Shown here: piece by piece, positions 1-5,446 of the stretch
Layout: each line of letters starts with the position of its first letter
Position numbering within the stretch: the first letter of the stretch is position 1
Source of the DNA: an uncultured Erysipelotrichaceae bacterium
GTDB lineage: Bacteria > Bacillota_I > Bacilli_A > Erysipelotrichales > Coprobacillaceae
Direction of reading: 5' to 3'
Assembly: GCA_945981915.1 (NCBI GenBank)
Contig: CAMFRJ010000006.1
Coordinates: 1 to 15,561 of the forward strand
Length of the DNA stretch: 15,561 nucleotides
Program-made: the position numbers and the translations under genes
Notes under the pieces: generated by a model
What the model was told of the DNA's origin: nothing
The model's input: only the letters and a program-made list of their open reading frames with translations
Database searches by the model: none

Positions 1-88
1 GTTTATTTTATTTATTTATTAAAATTATTTTCATTGTTTTTAAATGTTAAATCTTTTTGTTTAAATATTTATAATTTGCATATGGCCG
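1..88. other. AT-rich intergenic stretch after spoIVFB
   Basis: No open frame of note was seen. On the minus strand there is a weak sigma-A-like arrangement, TTAACA (45-50), 17-base spacer, TAATTT (22-27), which could drive the next gene to the left, outside the window. In B. subtilis the rplU-ysxB-rpmA ribosomal genes follow spoIVFB, so a ribosomal operon promoter here would be plausible, but this is inference from synteny. No convincing terminator hairpin follows the spoIVFB stop. Confidence 0.25.
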
Positions 89-700
89 TTAATATTTTAG
101 CTGATAATTGATCCTAACCGGTTGCGTATGATGATGGTCAGATAAGATTGTTTCAATCAATATCAAACGATAGTTTTTATAATAAATAATATTTTGGTAA
201 AATAAATACATAAAAACAATCATTCGACCTAATGAATGTGTCCATGCCAAGCCAATTGCAATCAACAATAATGACATTTTCAATTGAATTTGAAAACATA
301 ATTGGTAATCAAGAAAATATGATAATAATAAATGTAAGATCTTTGACCCATCTAAAGGATACACCGGTAATATATTAAATAAACAAATAAACATATTGAT
401 AATCAATAAATATCTTTGATGTAAAAAATAAAAAACAATCATGAAAAACACATTGACCAATGGTCCACACAATAACATGATTAATTCTTCTGTGACAGGG
501 TGCTTTCCAAAATCATTCAATGCTAAAAAAGCACCAAATGGTAAGACCATGATATATTGAATTTCAAATTGAAAATAACAGGCAGCCAAATAATGACCAA
601 ATTCATGTAATAAAGAAAATAGTAAAAAACCTATATAATTGGACATCTTCAAATAAAAAGCTAAGAAGATATATATGAAAGTAAAGGGATGTATTTTCAT
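89..700 (-). CDS. spoIVFB: SpoIVFB-like intramembrane metalloprotease (M50, site-2 protease)
   Basis: This is a 203-residue multi-pass membrane protease of the M50/S2P family. In Bacillus the orthologue cuts pro-sigma-K in the outer forespore membrane and so switches on late mother-cell transcription. The zinc motif HEFGH lies at residues 32-36 in the second hydrophobic segment, and the third metal ligand is in N-I-L-P-V-Y-P-L-D-G at 109-118 (D117). About five to six hydrophobic segments are visible. The chosen ATG (698-700) follows AGGGGATG and sits one base after the spoIVFA stop; a longer frame reading into spoIVFA has no reason to be used. B. subtilis SpoIVFB is about 288 residues with a C-terminal CBS domain. 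Here the protein ends soon after the last membrane segment with a short basic, His-rich tail, so the CBS domain is absent. It is the last gene of the mreC operon. Function is inferred from motif plus its spoIVFA neighbour. Confidence 0.9.
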   Translation of the reverse strand: MKIHPFTFIYIFLAFYLKMSNYIGFLLFSLLHEFGHYLAACYFQFEIQYIMVLPFGAFLALNDFGKHPVTEELIMLLCGPLVNVFFMIVFYFLHQRYLLIINMFICLFNILPVYPLDGSKILHLLLSYFLDYQLCFQIQLKMSLLLIAIGLAWTHSLGRMIVFMYLFYQNIIYYKNYRLILIETILSDHHHTQPVRINYQLKY

Positions 701-701
701 A

Positions 702-1256
702 TTACATCCCCTGATAATCTTGATATGTGATTGTTTTGCCCAAATATTCAAAAGTCATTTGGAATTTCTGATTGTATGTTGCTAGGACTGTATCTTTTTT
801 TATTTCCTGAAACTGTTTGACTTGTATTTCTTCTAAATGAGAATAAGTTATTTCAACTTCATTTTCATCTAAGACCACCAAATAATTACCCAATAATTGA
901 TCATTTTTTTTCACTTGTATCACTTTTCCTTTACCAAAAGCAATTAAACGATTACTATCACCCGTATAATAATCATCTTTCACTTTTTGATAGTCAACAC
1001 TTTGACTGACTTGATGATCTTCAGGTAAGAAGCTATATATACTTTGTGAAACAAAAGTTACAAACTGTTTCATATAACGATTATCAAATATTTGACTTTC
1101 AATTTCTGGATGATTGACAACAATCATCGCTCCAATCACGACAATCATCAAAACCATCATACGAATCATACCATTGTATAATTTATTAAAATGGGCATTC
1201 GTTAAAGGTTTTTTTCTTCTTTCAATTCTCTTTTTCACTTCATCGACTTCAGACAT
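702..1256 (-). CDS. spoIVFA: SpoIVFA-like regulator of SpoIVFB (degenerate M23 domain)
   Basis: This 184-residue protein has a basic cytoplasmic N-terminus (KKRIERRKK), a single membrane segment at about 31-48 and a C-terminal domain with a LytM/M23 peptidase outline (about 105-175). The outline is visible in G-N-Y-L-V-V-L followed by Y-S-H-L-E-E-I and an end strand F-Q-M-T-F-E-Y. In active M23 enzymes that last strand reads HLHFE; here both histidines are replaced (Q166, T168), so it is a non-catalytic scaffold, as known for SpoIVFA. In Bacillus, SpoIVFA holds SpoIVFB with BofA in the outer forespore membrane and is cleaved to release it. The SD is AGGTGA ahead of ATG 1254-1256. The gene lies 26 bases after minD and one base before spoIVFB. 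Identification rests on architecture and position; sequence divergence from Bacillus is clearly large. Confidence 0.82.
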   Translation of the reverse strand: MSEVDEVKKRIERRKKPLTNAHFNKLYNGMIRMMVLMIVVIGAMIVVNHPEIESQIFDNRYMKQFVTFVSQSIYSFLPEDHQVSQSVDYQKVKDDYYTGDSNRLIAFGKGKVIQVKKNDQLLGNYLVVLDENEVEITYSHLEEIQVKQFQEIKKDTVLATYNQKFQMTFEYLGKTITYQDYQGM

Positions 1257-1271
1257 TTTATCACCTGTTAT

Positions 1272-1299
1272 ATCATATGAAGTTATCCTGAAAAGATAC
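1272..1299 (-). promoter_or_regulatory. Possible sigma-E-like promoter before spoIVFA
   Basis: In the minD-spoIVFA junction the minus strand reads GTATCTT (1293-1299), 13 bases, CATATGAT (1272-1279). The -10 element is identical to the one before the SPOR gene (5114-5121) and the spacer has the same length as two other candidates in this window. The -35 fits KMATATT at five of seven places. The spoIVF operon of B. subtilis is sigma-E dependent, which is why this was considered. The site lies partly within the end of minD, and the predicted start would fall very close to the SD, so it is tentative. Confidence 0.3.
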
Positions 1300-2062
1300 G
1301 ACTTAATAGACTTCTTTTCTTATATTTCGTAAGTGCTCTATCATGACCTAAGATACGCATAGAAATATTTTCAAAACATTGATGCAACAATTGACCTTTT
1401 TGTAAATAAATTGGACGTCCTCGATTATTAGACTCAATCATTTCATGATCATCATAAACAATTCCCAAAAGAGGTAAAGCTAATATTTCTTTAGCATCAT
1501 TAATTGTTAAGGATCTTCCTTCTTCAATATCCTCAACATTGACACGATTAATGATCATTGAAATATTATGAATATTTTTTTTCATCAAAAGACCAACAAC
1601 GCGATCATTATCACGTAGTGTTGCAAGATCTAAATTGACAACAATGATGGCTTCATCAGCTATACTTGTTGCATAAGTAAATCCCTGTTCAATTCCAGCA
1701 GGACTATCAACCAAGATAAAGTCAAATTCTGTTTCTAAATATTTGATCAATGAAGCCATGACTGTAGCATCTAGATTTTGAAATGATAAAGATTTACAGG
1801 CAGGAAGGAGATATAAACTATTTTCTCTTTTGTCTTTGACCAAAACCTGATGAATATCACATCTTCCCTGAATCACATCATTTAAATCATAAACTACTCT
1901 ATTTTCTAACCCCATCATCACATCCAGATTTTTTAAACCAAAGTCGCCATCAATCAAGCATACTTTGTATTGGTGATGTGCTAATGCCATGGCTAGATTC
2001 ACACTCACACTGCTCTTCCCGACACCACCTTTTCCAGAAGTCATTGTTATAATTCTAGACAT
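1283..2062 (-). CDS. minD: Septum site-determining ATPase MinD
   Basis: This 259-residue ParA/MinD-type ATPase recruits MinC to the membrane to block FtsZ ring assembly away from midcell. The deviant Walker A G-K-G-G-V-G-K-S-S is at residues 10-18 (signature Lys11 and Lys16), the switch region L-I-D-G-D at about 36-40 and the Walker B I-L-V-D-S-P-A-G at about 116-123. The C-terminus ends in a short amphipathic stretch (KKRSLLSRIFSG), the expected membrane-targeting helix. Length is close to the B. subtilis protein (268). The SD GGGAGG lies nine bases ahead of ATG 2060-2062, and the start overlaps the minC stop by eight bases, so the two are translationally coupled. It is fourth in the mreC operon. 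No MinE or MinJ/DivIVA gene is present in the window. Confidence 0.97.
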   Translation of the reverse strand: MSRIITMTSGKGGVGKSSVSVNLAMALAHHQYKVCLIDGDFGLKNLDVMMGLENRVVYDLNDVIQGRCDIHQVLVKDKRENSLYLLPACKSLSFQNLDATVMASLIKYLETEFDFILVDSPAGIEQGFTYATSIADEAIIVVNLDLATLRDNDRVVGLLMKKNIHNISMIINRVNVEDIEEGRSLTINDAKEILALPLLGIVYDDHEMIESNNRGRPIYLQKGQLLHQCFENISMRILGHDRALTKYKKRSLLSRIFSG

Positions 2063-2630
2063 TTACACATTCCTCCCTATCACAGACAATTTCATTATCT
2101 TTATAATATAAAATAGACATTGTAAAACTTGTAAAACTATGTAATGTTTTTCCAAAAAACACAATAGTTGCATTCTTGTATTCTTGACATGATATCATCG
2201 CATCTTGAGACACAGCTTCAACTGTTCCATAAATTCCTTTTAATACATAGAGTTTCGCCTGCAAATAAACATAAGCACCCGGATTGATTGACCCTGAAAT
2301 CAAAGTATCTTCATGTATATATAAGATCTCACCAGCATGAATTGAACGGTCAATCATGATTAACTGTTTTTTCTCTGTAGGCTGTTCTTTTACAAATCCT
2401 CCAAATAAAATACATTTTGTTTCAATTAAGCATTGAAATAGTTGAATTAATTCTTCTTCGCTAAGAATTCGACTTTTAAAATCAAAAAAGGCCTTTGGGA
2501 AATAATCTTTATGTTTAAAAAAAGATTTTTCCAAAAGACCTTTTAATTCAATCAAAAGTTTATCAAATTGTATCTGATCATCAAAAATAAAAATCAAACG
2601 ACCATTTTGGTTCTTAACTAAAATATACAT
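2055..2630 (-). CDS. minC: Septum site-determining protein MinC (short, divergent)
   Basis: This 191-residue protein lies immediately upstream of minD and has a recognisable MinC C-terminal beta-helix (about 95-165). That helix starts with R-S-I-H-A-G-E-I (counterpart of the RSGQ region that contacts MinD) and continues with the repeating glycine turns of the family. The N-terminal about 75 residues (FtsZ-inhibiting domain in E. coli and Bacillus) are present but little conserved. The chosen ATG (2628-2630) has AAGGTG six bases ahead. An ATG two codons upstream would abut the SD, and frames starting further upstream lie inside mreD, so they are rejected. The start overlaps the end of mreD by 17 bases. 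The protein is shorter than B. subtilis MinC (226). Identity rests on the C-terminal domain plus the minD partner. Confidence 0.88.
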   Translation of the reverse strand: MYILVKNQNGRLIFIFDDQIQFDKLLIELKGLLEKSFFKHKDYFPKAFFDFKSRILSEEELIQLFQCLIETKCILFGGFVKEQPTEKKQLIMIDRSIHAGEILYIHEDTLISGSINPGAYVYLQAKLYVLKGIYGTVEAVSQDAMISCQEYKNATIVFFGKTLHSFTSFTMSILYYKDNEIVCDREECVNV

Positions 2631-3141
2631 CAACATCACCTTCCAATTTAATCTTATCGTGAACAATATATACAACATTGAAAACAACAGCATTGAAAAG
2701 TAATGTAGGTAATAACCTCCATAATAGAAATGTTATTATTGACAATTTTGTAACACCTGTTATCCACATCAAAGAGTATAACACAGCCTCTTGTATGAAA
2801 ATTGTCAAAATAACAATCGCTAACGCTTCAAAATAAGTAAAGGTCGCTTTTTTCATATATTCTTTTCCTATCAAAGCATATATGAGAAATAAAAGTGCAT
2901 AAATAAATAAAGAATATCCATAGATTACACTATAATAAATACCACAAATCAAAGCAAAGATATATCTTCTCTCTTCATCAATATCATTATTTAAGAAGGT
3001 AAACATCATCACCCCAATATAAGAGACAATTGTTAAATTGACCTTCAACAGATCATGAGGTAAATAATATCTTAAAAGACTATCTATCATAAAGCAGATA
3101 AACATGACCAGTAAAGAACGTGCCATTTTATTTTTCATCAT
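2614..3141 (-). CDS. mreD: Rod shape-determining membrane protein MreD
   Basis: This 175-residue, very hydrophobic protein has about five to six membrane segments and a short polar C-terminus, matching the MreD family in size (about 170 residues) and topology. MreD works with MreC, RodA and PBP2-type enzymes in the elongasome that builds the lateral wall. Sequence motifs in this family are weak, so the call relies on hydropathy and on its place directly between mreC and minC, the arrangement known from Bacillus. The SD AAAGGTGA precedes ATG ATG at 3136-3141; the first ATG is listed, with the second three bases on equally possible. The start is one base after the mreC stop, and the end overlaps minC. 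Confidence 0.88.
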   Translation of the reverse strand: MMKNKMARSLLVMFICFMIDSLLRYYLPHDLLKVNLTIVSYIGVMMFTFLNNDIDEERRYIFALICGIYYSVIYGYSLFIYALLFLIYALIGKEYMKKATFTYFEALAIVILTIFIQEAVLYSLMWITGVTKLSIITFLLWRLLPTLLFNAVVFNVVYIVHDKIKLEGDVDVYFS

Positions 3142-3142
3142 T

Positions 3143-3991
3143 TTAGTTCACCTTTTTAACCACAACAACATAAGAAAGATCATCAAAACGAGCTGCTGCT
3201 TGAATTCTTATTGATGTTGTTGTCCCATCACTTTTGGTATATAATTTTTTAGCTTTACCAATATATATTCCTTTTGGGCTTTTCCCTTCACCACCTAGAC
3301 CAGATGTATACACTTTTGCATTTTTTTCCAATTTATCTACCTGACTTAATAATGTCATATCTAAATAGCCATCATTGACATTATAACTATCTATAAGTCC
3401 ATAAACCGTCTGCTCTCCATTGATGATCATCACCGGTATCTTCATTTCAGGCTTTTCACAAGTCAAAAGAGTCACAGTTGCAGTTAACTCATTGACTGAT
3501 GTCACAATACCAATCATTCCTTGAGAATCACATACGACCATACCTTCTTCTATACTATTTTGACTCCCTACATCGATAATAATCTGATCATTCCAATTCG
3601 TTTGATCACGTGTTTGAACACCAGCAACTTTGGTTTGATACTCACTTGGCAGATATTTGATTTCAGTTGCTTCTTTTAATTTTTTGATCTCTGATTTCAT
3701 GACTTCGTTATCAGATTCTAGACTGGCATATGAATCTAATTTTTCTTTTAATATCTTATTTTCATCATAGACATCTCTTAATTCATGATATTCACTAAAA
3801 ATGTCGCTGATAAACGCTAGAGGTTTTTTAAATATGTAATATTCAACTGTTTGCACACTGGTACTTAAAAACTCTTCAATACTCGAACGATTTCTTTTTA
3901 CAAAAAATGAAAATAAACTTAAGATAATAATGATAACAATAGATACGATCATTATTCTTCTATTTCTTTTTTTTATTCTTCTATTGTCCAT
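3143..3991 (-). CDS. mreC: Rod shape-determining protein MreC
   Basis: This 282-residue bitopic protein has a basic cytoplasmic N-terminus (KKRNRR), one membrane segment at about 14-32, an extracytoplasmic coiled coil (about 62-100, E/K/L-rich) and the two-beta-barrel MreC domain to the end. Typical elements are visible: V-A-G-V-Q-T-R-D, the I-D-V-G-S-Q-N-S-I-E-E-G-M-V-V turn, and a late G-L-G-G-E-G-K-S-P-K-G-I-Y-I-G-K segment. MreC forms filaments outside the membrane that organise wall-elongation enzymes. The ATG at 3989-3991 is preceded by AGAGGTG at six bases; an ATG seven codons upstream has no SD and would contain this one, so it is rejected. It is the first gene of its operon. mreB, normally directly upstream, is missing here. 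Confidence 0.95.
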   Translation of the reverse strand: MDNRRIKKRNRRIMIVSIVIIIILSLFSFFVKRNRSSIEEFLSTSVQTVEYYIFKKPLAFISDIFSEYHELRDVYDENKILKEKLDSYASLESDNEVMKSEIKKLKEATEIKYLPSEYQTKVAGVQTRDQTNWNDQIIIDVGSQNSIEEGMVVCDSQGMIGIVTSVNELTATVTLLTCEKPEMKIPVMIINGEQTVYGLIDSYNVNDGYLDMTLLSQVDKLEKNAKVYTSGLGGEGKSPKGIYIGKAKKLYTKSDGTTTSIRIQAAARFDDLSYVVVVKKVN

Positions 3992-4014
3992 GAATATCAC
4001 CTCTAGTAACATTC

Positions 4015-4043
4015 ATTATATAGTCAATGATTAAAAAAATCAA
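4015..4043 (-). promoter_or_regulatory. Sigma-A promoter of the mreC-mreD-minCD-spoIVFAB operon
   Basis: The minus strand reads TTGATT (4038-4043), exactly 17 bases, TATAAT (4015-4020), close to the vegetative consensus. The -35 overlaps the TGA stop of radC, and the expected start near 4008 gives a leader of about 17 bases carrying the mreC SD. This implies that the shape and division genes can be transcribed independently of the SPOR-radC unit. Confidence 0.8.
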
Positions 4044-4720
4044 TTATCTTTACATTTATGAATTTGACCTGTTGCAAAACTATAAAAACAATGTGTGCCA
4101 ACAATCAGATGATCAACCATTTCAATTTGAAGAGATGCTGCCATCTCAATCATCCTTTCTGTAATCATTTTATCTTCAGCTGATGGACTAGGATTTCCAC
4201 TTGGATGATTGTGTACCAACATAAACCGACTGGCTCCACATTTGAAGATCTGTTGAAAAATCTTGATAGGTTCCATCATAGACGTAGATTCACCTCCTAC
4301 AAATAATACTTTTTCAAAGACCACCTCTAATTTTGCATTCAAACAGATTAAGATAACCTTTTCTTGTTGTTCAAATAACAATCTGTTTTTGACAAGATGA
4401 TATCCATCCATCGGTTCCTTGATCACATATCTGTTTTCTTTGATATTTTGCATTCTTTTTGCGAGTTCTATGCAAGCCAATAACTCTATAGCTTTGGCTT
4501 TTTTAATTCCTTTTATTTGAATCAACTGATAATAATCAACATCTTTTAAATGATGAAAACCACCAATTGTTTCTAATAATAATTGTGCCAATTCTAAAAC
4601 AGAAAGAGATTGATGACCCGTTCTTAAAATGATAGCGATCAATTCCTGGTGAGAAAGGGTTTCAATACCATAACGTATCGCTTTTTCTCTAGGTCTTTCT
4701 TCAACGGGATAATTGATCAT
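4040..4720 (-). CDS. radC: RadC/YsxA family JAMM-domain protein
   Basis: This 226-residue protein has the usual RadC layout: an N-terminal UPF0758 region with helix-hairpin-helix (I-K-G-I-K-K-A-K-A about 68-76) and a C-terminal JAMM/MPN+ domain. The metal-binding signature H-N-H-P-S-G-N-P-S-P-S-A-E-D spans 170-183 (H170, H172, D183). Size matches B. subtilis YsxA (231). The fold is that of a zinc-dependent isopeptidase; the old link to DNA repair is not well supported in Firmicutes, so the cellular role is open. The SD GAGGAG precedes ATG 4718-4720, which overlaps the upstream SPOR gene stop in an ATGA arrangement, indicating coupling. The stop lies inside the mreC -35 element. The position next to the shape genes is as in Bacillus, though maf and mreB are absent. 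Confidence 0.95.
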   Translation of the reverse strand: MINYPVEERPREKAIRYGIETLSHQELIAIILRTGHQSLSVLELAQLLLETIGGFHHLKDVDYYQLIQIKGIKKAKAIELLACIELAKRMQNIKENRYVIKEPMDGYHLVKNRLLFEQQEKVILICLNAKLEVVFEKVLFVGGESTSMMEPIKIFQQIFKCGASRFMLVHNHPSGNPSPSAEDKMITERMIEMAASLQIEMVDHLIVGTHCFYSFATGQIHKCKDN

Positions 4721-5097
4721 GATTTCAGCTCCTCATAAATATGTTCATATTTTTGTGATGTGACTTCATTTTTATATTTTTGATCAATCTGGTATTCTTT
4801 CACGACACATGACATTCCTTTTTGAGATATCTCTTTGGCCATCTGATTCGCTTCATCTTGCGTGCAAACAATCTTTGCAAGAACAACGATATCTTTGTCT
4901 TGATAACGATAACCCTGATATCCTGCTTTTTTTAATTGTTCAATCATTTGATTTGCATTTTCCTCCTTTTTATATCTTCCCATCTGTATGACATAGACAC
5001 TGATTTCTTGTTTCAATACATGATCCAGATATAAAAAAATAACTGTATTCATGATCATCATGACACAAGCTGTCATCAACATTGCTTTACGTTTCAT
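4717..5097 (-). CDS. Membrane-anchored SPOR-domain protein (SpoIIB-like position)
   Basis: This 126-residue protein has a short basic start, one membrane segment (about 6-26) and a SPOR domain at about 32-104 (V-Y-V-I-Q-M-G-R-Y opening strand, a helix rich in E/N/Q, a second strand with I-V-V-L-A-K-I). A polar K/E-rich tail follows. SPOR domains bind denuded glycan strands at septa. In B. subtilis the SPOR protein SpoIIB, which acts in engulfment and septal localisation of SpoIIDMP, lies close upstream of radC. Position and domain therefore suggest a shortened SpoIIB (B. subtilis about 332 residues), but this is inference and a division-linked SPOR protein is the alternative. The SD is GAGGTGA ahead of ATG 5095-5097. 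It overlaps radC by four bases. A sigma-E-like promoter lies upstream, which favours a sporulation role. Confidence 0.8.
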   Translation of the reverse strand: MKRKAMLMTACVMMIMNTVIFLYLDHVLKQEISVYVIQMGRYKKEENANQMIEQLKKAGYQGYRYQDKDIVVLAKIVCTQDEANQMAKEISQKGMSCVVKEYQIDQKYKNEVTSQKYEHIYEELKS

Positions 5098-5113
5098 GTC
5101 TTCACCTCAAAAC

Positions 5114-5141
5114 ATCATATGTTGGTAAGAAAAGAATATGA
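5114..5141 (-). promoter_or_regulatory. Candidate sigma-E-like promoter of the SPOR-radC unit
   Basis: The minus strand reads TCATATT (5135-5141), 13 bases, CATATGAT (5114-5121). TCATATT is a full match to the B. subtilis sigma-E -35 (KMATATT), and the -10 resembles CATACAnT. The spacer is about one base shorter than the Bacillus norm but equals that of the spoVID candidate. The -35 lies within the downstream arm of the terminator of the upstream peptide gene. Confidence 0.5.
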
Positions 5142-5163
5142 AAGAATACTTTCATATTCTTTT
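5130..5163 (-). terminator. Hairpin terminator after the 52-codon peptide gene
   Basis: There is a perfect 15-bp inverted repeat with a four-base loop (arms 5130-5144 and 5149-5163), beginning three bases after the stop of the small gene. The downstream arm ends in TTTT on the minus strand. The stem is AT-rich and the U-run belongs to the stem, so termination may be partial. Confidence 0.7.
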
Positions 5164-5166
5164 GTC

Positions 5167-5325
5167 TTAGCGCCATTCAATTGAGATCAATTTAGGAATA
5201 GATACACGTCCACTTCTTGAAAAAAGCATTTTATAGACTGCCGCTCCAACAACAACACAAACAATCCAAGTTCCAACACCTCCACCAACAATCTCCATTT
5301 GTTGTGCTATTTGTAATTCATTCAT
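5167..5325 (-). CDS. 52-residue putative double-glycine secreted peptide (bacteriocin- or pheromone-like)
   Basis: Translation of the minus strand gives 52 residues starting M-N-E-L-Q-I-A-Q-Q-M-E-I-V-G-G-G and ending I-E-W-R. The ATG (5323-5325) has GAGGAGG six bases ahead, among the strongest SDs in the window. Residues 1-16 look like a double-glycine leader: Met at -7, Val at -4 and Gly-Gly at -2/-1 if cut after G16, with two acidic residues. The remaining 36 residues are a hydrophobic stretch (about 17-35) with G-x-x-x-x-x-x-G-A-A spacing and one Cys (C23), then a basic tail with five K/R and one E. This is the pattern of class II bacteriocins and related peptide signals matured by peptidase-containing ABC exporters. 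No exporter or immunity gene is in the window. The gene is isolated between two terminators. Alternative: a small single-pass membrane protein, possibly of sporulation. I do not recognise the family. Confidence 0.72.
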   Translation of the reverse strand: MNELQIAQQMEIVGGGVGTWIVCVVVGAAVYKMLFSRSGRVSIPKLISIEWR

Positions 5326-5414
5326 TGTATTCCTCCTCTTTAATTATAAGGAAAAGACATTCCACTAACTTCCTCACTTATATATAATCCTTTTTTGACC
5401 ATTTTTCTTCTCAT
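5326..5414 (-). promoter_or_regulatory. Upstream region of the peptide gene with possible -10
   Basis: Between the valS terminator and the small gene the minus strand carries TATAAT at 5343-5348, but the -35 at 17 bases (AAGTTA) is poor, suggesting an activated promoter. The segment before it contains a GGAA-N6-TTCC inverted repeat and AAGTTAGT, which matches most of the LytTR-type response-regulator half-site; a properly spaced second half-site was not found. Control is therefore unresolved. Confidence 0.3.
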
Positions 5415-5446
5415 AAAAAAAGAATTAGGTATTTTACCTAATTCTT
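5415..5446 (-). terminator. Intrinsic terminator of the T-box/valS operon
   Basis: A perfect 12-bp stem (5420-5431 with 5435-5446) with a three-base loop is followed on the minus strand by a T run (5415-5419 continuing from the stem). The base of the stem includes part of the valS stop codon TAA (5445-5447), so termination starts right at the end of translation. Confidence 0.9.

Noticed and set aside
1114..1332. Plus-strand open frame across spoIVFA start and minD end
   Set aside because: It is antisense to two supported genes, without SD; low-complexity isoleucine/threonine product typical of a shadow frame.
4809..4991. Plus-strand frame opposite the SPOR gene
   Set aside because: Antisense to a gene with a clear domain; no ribosome binding site or promoter.
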